From positions 3,038,001-3,102,000 of the forward strand of contig NC_079237.1 of assembly GCF_028502605.1 (NCBI RefSeq): 64,000 nt of DNA, given 5' to 3'. Of the stretch, positions 61,501 through 64,000 are shown piece after piece. Origin of the DNA: Trichoderma breve (taxonomy: Eukaryota > Ascomycota > Sordariomycetes > Hypocreales > Hypocreaceae). Position numbers and translations under genes: made by a program. The notes beneath the pieces were generated by a model. That model made no database searches and was not told the origin of the DNA. It saw nothing but the letters and a program-made list of their open reading frames with translations. The stretch's first letter is position 1. Each line of letters opens with the position of its first letter.

Positions 61501-63255
61501 AATCTGTGGGGGCTTTGCAGTGACACTTGGATTGTGAGGGTTTACCTCCAAAGTTGCGAGATCAATCCCTCGACTTTCACAAATCTGCTCCAAGTCCTGA
61601 TTTTCAGGAATGTTTTCGCCCAGCAGCTCTCTCATAGCACGGAGCGAATCCAGTTGGCAGTCCAAATCTTTGTCGCTGCCCATAGTCCCGCTCTCATCGG
61701 CAAGACCAGTGACATCGCCAGCCGTGGTTATGGTCTGTAGCTGATATTGGTCGCCTTGCGATAAGTTCGGATGAGGCGATATTGTCTTGTACTCACGTAA
61801 TGTTTGTCGAAGCAGGTCGATGAGCGATTGGCGCTCCTTTTCAGTCATCTCCGCTCTCTGGTGTTCTTTTGACAGAGTAGACATCAAAGTTCGGTGGAGG
61901 TCGATACCCGGGGCGGTGGCATGTAGGGTATTGGCAACCTCATCAGAAATAATATCCTCAAGGATCCTGTCATCATTTCCAACAAGCGACTCTCGTGTGG
62001 ATTGGGGTTTCTTTCCGATGCTGTCGATGGCATCTAGAGCGCGCGCAATTTGTTCATTCGAGGCACGCTGTTCTAGTTTCTGCATTGCTTCTTTGTTGTG
62101 TTCGGGATCCAACAAGGCCATCTCTTTCGTAATCTCCACGGCAGCGCTGGAATAGTATCCTTCTTCCAAAGTCTGGGTTGATGAAATCACGTCGAGTGTA
62201 GCATAACCGTATATTTCCGATTTTTCAGCTATCCCGCGAACACCTACATAGCGCATTGGCCCTTGCTCCGGGACTTCTGTTGTCTTGCTTCGACGATTCT
62301 TGGTGAAAACAATGGCGACGTACGCGCGGAACCAATCTTCATGATGGAAGTCCCAAGTAAACTCGTCGCTGTTTCCTGATGACTTCTGACAGAATCTCTT
62401 GGGGTTTGCCGTCATGAGTTTATATGCCGCGCACAACAATGTCAAAATAGTGTCGATGTCCTTCAGCTGGACCTCTTTTGGATTGGTGATGAGCGCCTTG
62501 GTTCCCTCAGGTCTTAGAATGATGCACCTTTCAGAGCCGTTGTTCAGCAGCGGCTTCAACCACGGGCCTTCCCTGTCAAGATCCTTGAATCTGCTCTAGA
62601 GACTCATCGCCATGGGGAATTTTGCGGTACTTTTCTACTGATGTCGAGAATATATTTCAATCAAAGGGTGAATGGTTTGAGGCACTGTACTCATGTTAGC
62701 TGCAACCTAGAGCTGATGAAACGCTATCCAGAGATTTCCTGATGCAAAACTGCTTGAGGAGAAACACATACCTATGAAATCAGCAAAGTGTAACAACTCT
62801 GGCAAGGTATCGAAGCCAAGATACCCCGCCATAAGCTTTTTGTTATTTTGCAAATTCTCAAATTTCAACAAATGCGCATATCGAGGACGGTTTTTGTGCC
62901 CCTCCTGCCATTTCTTGACGGCGGTCGCAAGGTCCAATTTGCTCAAAGCCACCGTTTTCGGAGCGTGAAAATCTTCATTAATCGTCATTCCTTCCGGAAG
63001 CTGTGTTTTCGACACCGGGTATCCGGCTAACCACTGTTCCTTGGTAATCATCCTTGAATTTTCATCATTGGACACCTTGGTCGACGCATCTGATGATTCC
63101 TTATCATCGGAACTAGCCTTGTGAACATCATTCTCCTCGATCTGAGCCTGGTATGAGCCTGGTTGCCCATGAGTAGCATGAGGTTCGTCTTGTCTCATTC
63201 GCTTCTGCTCGTTGTCGCCCCCTTGCGCGGAGGCTGGCCGTTTGTTGTCGGTCAT
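58522..63255 (-). CDS. SNF2-family helicase with apparent frameshift near N-terminus
   Basis: Five exons (63255-62772, 62637-61497, 61439-61054, 61000-59463, 59323-58522), about 1450 residues. SNF2-type ATPases remodel DNA-protein complexes; the helicase-like domain is split by a long insert. Motif I SDCGTGKT, motif II DECH (CDECHQIKN), motif III VSATPLPNH and a C-lobe with SLQLSAFGVNLHKA and QAQGRLWRIGQ are all present. The N-terminal 160 residues are polar, with MTDNKRPASAQ at the start. The exon lengths sum to 1 nt over a multiple of three: exon 2 opens in frame as VEKYRKIPHGDESLEQ, then the frame must shift at about 62590 to continue FKDLDREGPWLKPLL. Either the gene is broken by a net +1 change or the first intron is spliced differently. 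A 22-nt A-run lies in the last intron. Confidence 0.85.
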
Positions 63256-64000
63256 GGCCCAAGGTTGCCTTGTCGATGGATAAATTAGTACTGGGGCTGC
63301 TGACTTTGTTAGTAGTCAGATCAAAAGTGGACTGTATAAACAACTGTTGGGTCGAAATAAAAGCCTACCAACAGTCGTGAGAATTTTCAATGGAATGGGT
63401 CGTGAATCTTGTCGACGTCTCTGAACAATTGAGTCGAGACGAGACTGGTGTCTCAACTGCTTGATCAAATATATGATTAGCTGCTGCAAAGCGGGAAAAG
63501 CTCAGTCGCAAAGTCTTCAAAGAAGACAGCAGCCGCTATTAGGGGCAGAAGCGATGAAGAGAGAAGAGAAAAAGAGGAGGAAGGAGGAAGGAAGGGGGGT
63601 TTAGCTAGTCTTCGGGTCACCGCCCGGGTTTTTTTGCCGGGTGGTATATTTCTGTGGATCTGATGTGTCCGGCACTAATGATCCGGACCCACCGCCCGGA
63701 GGTTGGACAGTGGAGAACCTGTGCAAACGGCCGTGTCCGAAGTCCCTACAAGCCTCTGTGTATTTTAAATTATACTAATACTAATTTATTAAATTCATTT
63801 TGTAAAGATATTGTTTATTTCAAATAAAATAAATGTCATCACTATTATTTGTAATTAGTACTTGTAATTATATACAGGCCAGCAACCTGACCAAGAACTC
63901 CACTCCGCTGTCTCCAGAATATTCCCACTCATTGTAACTGAAGTGATCGAAAGAGTGATTGCAAATTAACTAGCTCACAGAGAGCGGACATATGGGCGAT
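63256..64000. other. End of window, purine-rich then AT-rich intergenic DNA
   Basis: A purine-rich block (about 63540-63600) near the SNF2 promoter, then AT-rich DNA from about 63755 with no open frame of interest. The composition resembles the AT-rich parts elsewhere in the window. Confidence 0.5.

Overview
The window looks like nuclear DNA of a filamentous ascomycete (Pezizomycotina, probably Sordariomycetes). Genes carry short GT-AG introns (about 50-145 nt), several with CTAAC-type branch sites. Families typical of this group are present: HET domain, NACHT-WD40 NLR, Zn2Cys6 factor and fungal MFS sugar/polyol transporter. A degraded Ty3/gypsy relic carries changes that look like repeat-induced point mutation (RIP). 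The species cannot be named from the sequence alone. All exon joins were made by hand from frame continuity and splice signals.

Region 1 (1-8.9 kb) is mostly non-coding. An AT-rich island holds one intronless class-3-lipase-like gene. Region 2 (8.9-15.2 kb) is a conserved block: a Ser/Thr kinase (minus), two near-identical intron-bearing tRNA-Arg(ACG) genes, and the DNA primase large subunit PRI2 (four exons, all four Fe-S cysteines, an ACGCGT box upstream). Region 3 (15.2-34.0 kb) is a striking gene desert. The only supported gene is an 84-residue two-CxxC protein; the right end decays into AT-rich DNA with a Ty3/gypsy integrase fossil.

Region 4 (34.0-47.4 kb) is metabolic: a seven-exon MFS sugar/polyol (myo-inositol-type) transporter, a divergent Zn2Cys6 transcription factor with a GC-AG first intron, an AhpD-like protein, and a six-exon mitochondrial succinyl-CoA:3-ketoacid CoA-transferase (ketone-body use).

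Region 5 (49.5-63.3 kb) looks like an accessory, self/non-self or stress-type block. In order it holds a NACHT-WD40 NLR-like STAND protein, a RelA/SpoT-domain (alarmone-synthetase-like) protein, a HET-domain protein, and a large SNF2-family helicase that appears to carry a 1-nt net frameshift near its N-terminus. An NLR, a nucleotide-alarmone synthetase homologue and a HET cell-death domain within about 9 kb is the most interesting arrangement here. A functional link is inference only.
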